Part shown: positions 63,444-64,000 of the stretch, piece by piece
Layout: every line of letters starts with the position of its first letter
Numbering within the stretch: the stretch's first letter is position 1
Source of the DNA: Symsagittifera roscoffensis
Taxonomy: Eukaryota; Xenacoelomorpha; Acoela; Convolutidae
Assembly: GCF_963678635.1 (NCBI RefSeq)
Contig: NC_087067.1
Span: 36,161,966 to 36,225,965 of the forward strand
Reading direction: 5' to 3'
Length of the DNA: 64,000 nt
The notes under the pieces: generated by a model
Seen by the model: the letters and a program-made list of their open reading frames with translations, nothing else
The model's database searches: none
What the model was told of the DNA's origin: nothing
Position numbers and translations under genes: made by a program

Positions 63444-64000
63444 ACAACCCTCTACCTCTTTATCGCGCTTTTGATGTTCACATCACAATCGTGGGCGGAA
63501 AGAAAAATTGAGGAAAATAACAAAGACGGTTTTCGACGGTTTTTTTTTCTGTTAACAAATTCAAATTTTTAATGGACAACTTTGGACAAATTTTCATAAC
63601 AACCAAAAAAATAACGAGGCCTTGAGCTCAAATTTAAAAACTATTTCACCAGCTATCAAGTTCGGGGGTTTGCAAAATTCCAATTTGGGATAATTATATA
63701 TTTCGTGCTATTAATGCCTAAGTGCCGATTTGATCTGGCTCAGAAACCATTCCAAAATGAGTTGAGGCAAGCTACTTGGTCTTATCAATACGTACCTAGA
63801 CGCTAAAAACAATACTTTGTACTTTTCATAGCGTGCACGGAAAAAATTGTTAACACAGAGATAACACACAATTATAGCATTAAAAGCTAGAGGACAGAAA
63901 AGGAAGCGGAAGCCAATCAGTCGACAAAAGCATTTTAAAAAATGCCAAAAAAATGCATCTACAAAATTTTTTTAGGTGTGCCTCAAAAATATTGAATTTG
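63444..64000. repeat. Diverged copy of the dispersed repeat seen at 56,880
   Basis: CCAATTTGGGATAATTATAT, TTTCGTGCTATTAATGCCTA and TTGTACTTTTCATAGCGTGC align in order with 57,120-57,300. The env array therefore lies between two related repeats in the same orientation. The last 150 bp are AT-rich with nothing recognisable. Confidence 0.45.

Noticed and set aside
1-64000. CRISPR arrays, bacterial operons or rRNA genes
   Set aside because: The tandem repeats here have no spacer pattern of CRISPR type, genes are spliced, and no rRNA-like conserved stretch is seen.

Overview
This is a low-gene-density, AT-rich stretch of an invertebrate animal genome. The evidence is spliced host genes with GT-AG introns, one of them a SETDB1/Eggless-type histone H3K9 methyltransferase, together with pol III tRNA-derived repeats, hAT and Tc1-type DNA transposons, and retrovirus-like fossils with an envelope gene. 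I cannot name the species. Almost all of the short reading frames in the window are chance frames in AT-rich DNA.

Host gene 1 (plus strand, 8,844-33,849): seven exons, found by splice sites and reading phase, encode the end of the pre-SET domain and a bifurcated SET plus post-SET domain of a SETDB1-like protein. Its 5' part lies outside the window or was not recognised. The NHSCDPN motif and the post-SET CxCxxxxC are kept, but three other positions expected in an active SET domain are changed. Its long introns hold most of the repeats: an intact tRNA-Pro(CGG) gene 18 nt after a splice donor (8,987-9,058), several MITE families (9.9-14.3 kb), a decayed tandem array of about 400-bp units each containing one tRNA-Pro-like sequence (16.55-20.6 kb), a 4.4-kb broken element of unknown family bounded by 71-bp direct repeats (24.67-29.06 kb) and a 22-bp minisatellite (32.7 kb).

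Upstream (1-8.8 kb) is a block of old tandem repeats: about 300-bp units, an 85-bp-period satellite and a higher-order repeat of roughly 1.4-1.6 kb.

From 33,245 to 46,808 lies a recent tandem duplication of about 6.8 kb. Each copy carries the SETDB-like terminal exon, a tRNA-cored repeat with its own 267-bp local duplication, and a Tc1-type inverted-repeat element.

Host gene 2 (minus strand, 54,821-48,829): four exons joined in consistent phase encode a roughly 320-residue Gln/Asn/Gly/Ala-rich C-terminal region ending at a clear stop. A short stretch resembles muscleblind-type RNA-binding proteins, but the assignment is weak. Its introns hold a tRNA-derived SINE and a small hAT relic with a perfect 8-bp target duplication.

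The right end (57.7-63.4 kb) is a fossil tandem array, LTR-env-LTR-env-LTR-env fragment, on the minus strand with no gag or pol. Copies of another dispersed repeat flank it on both sides.
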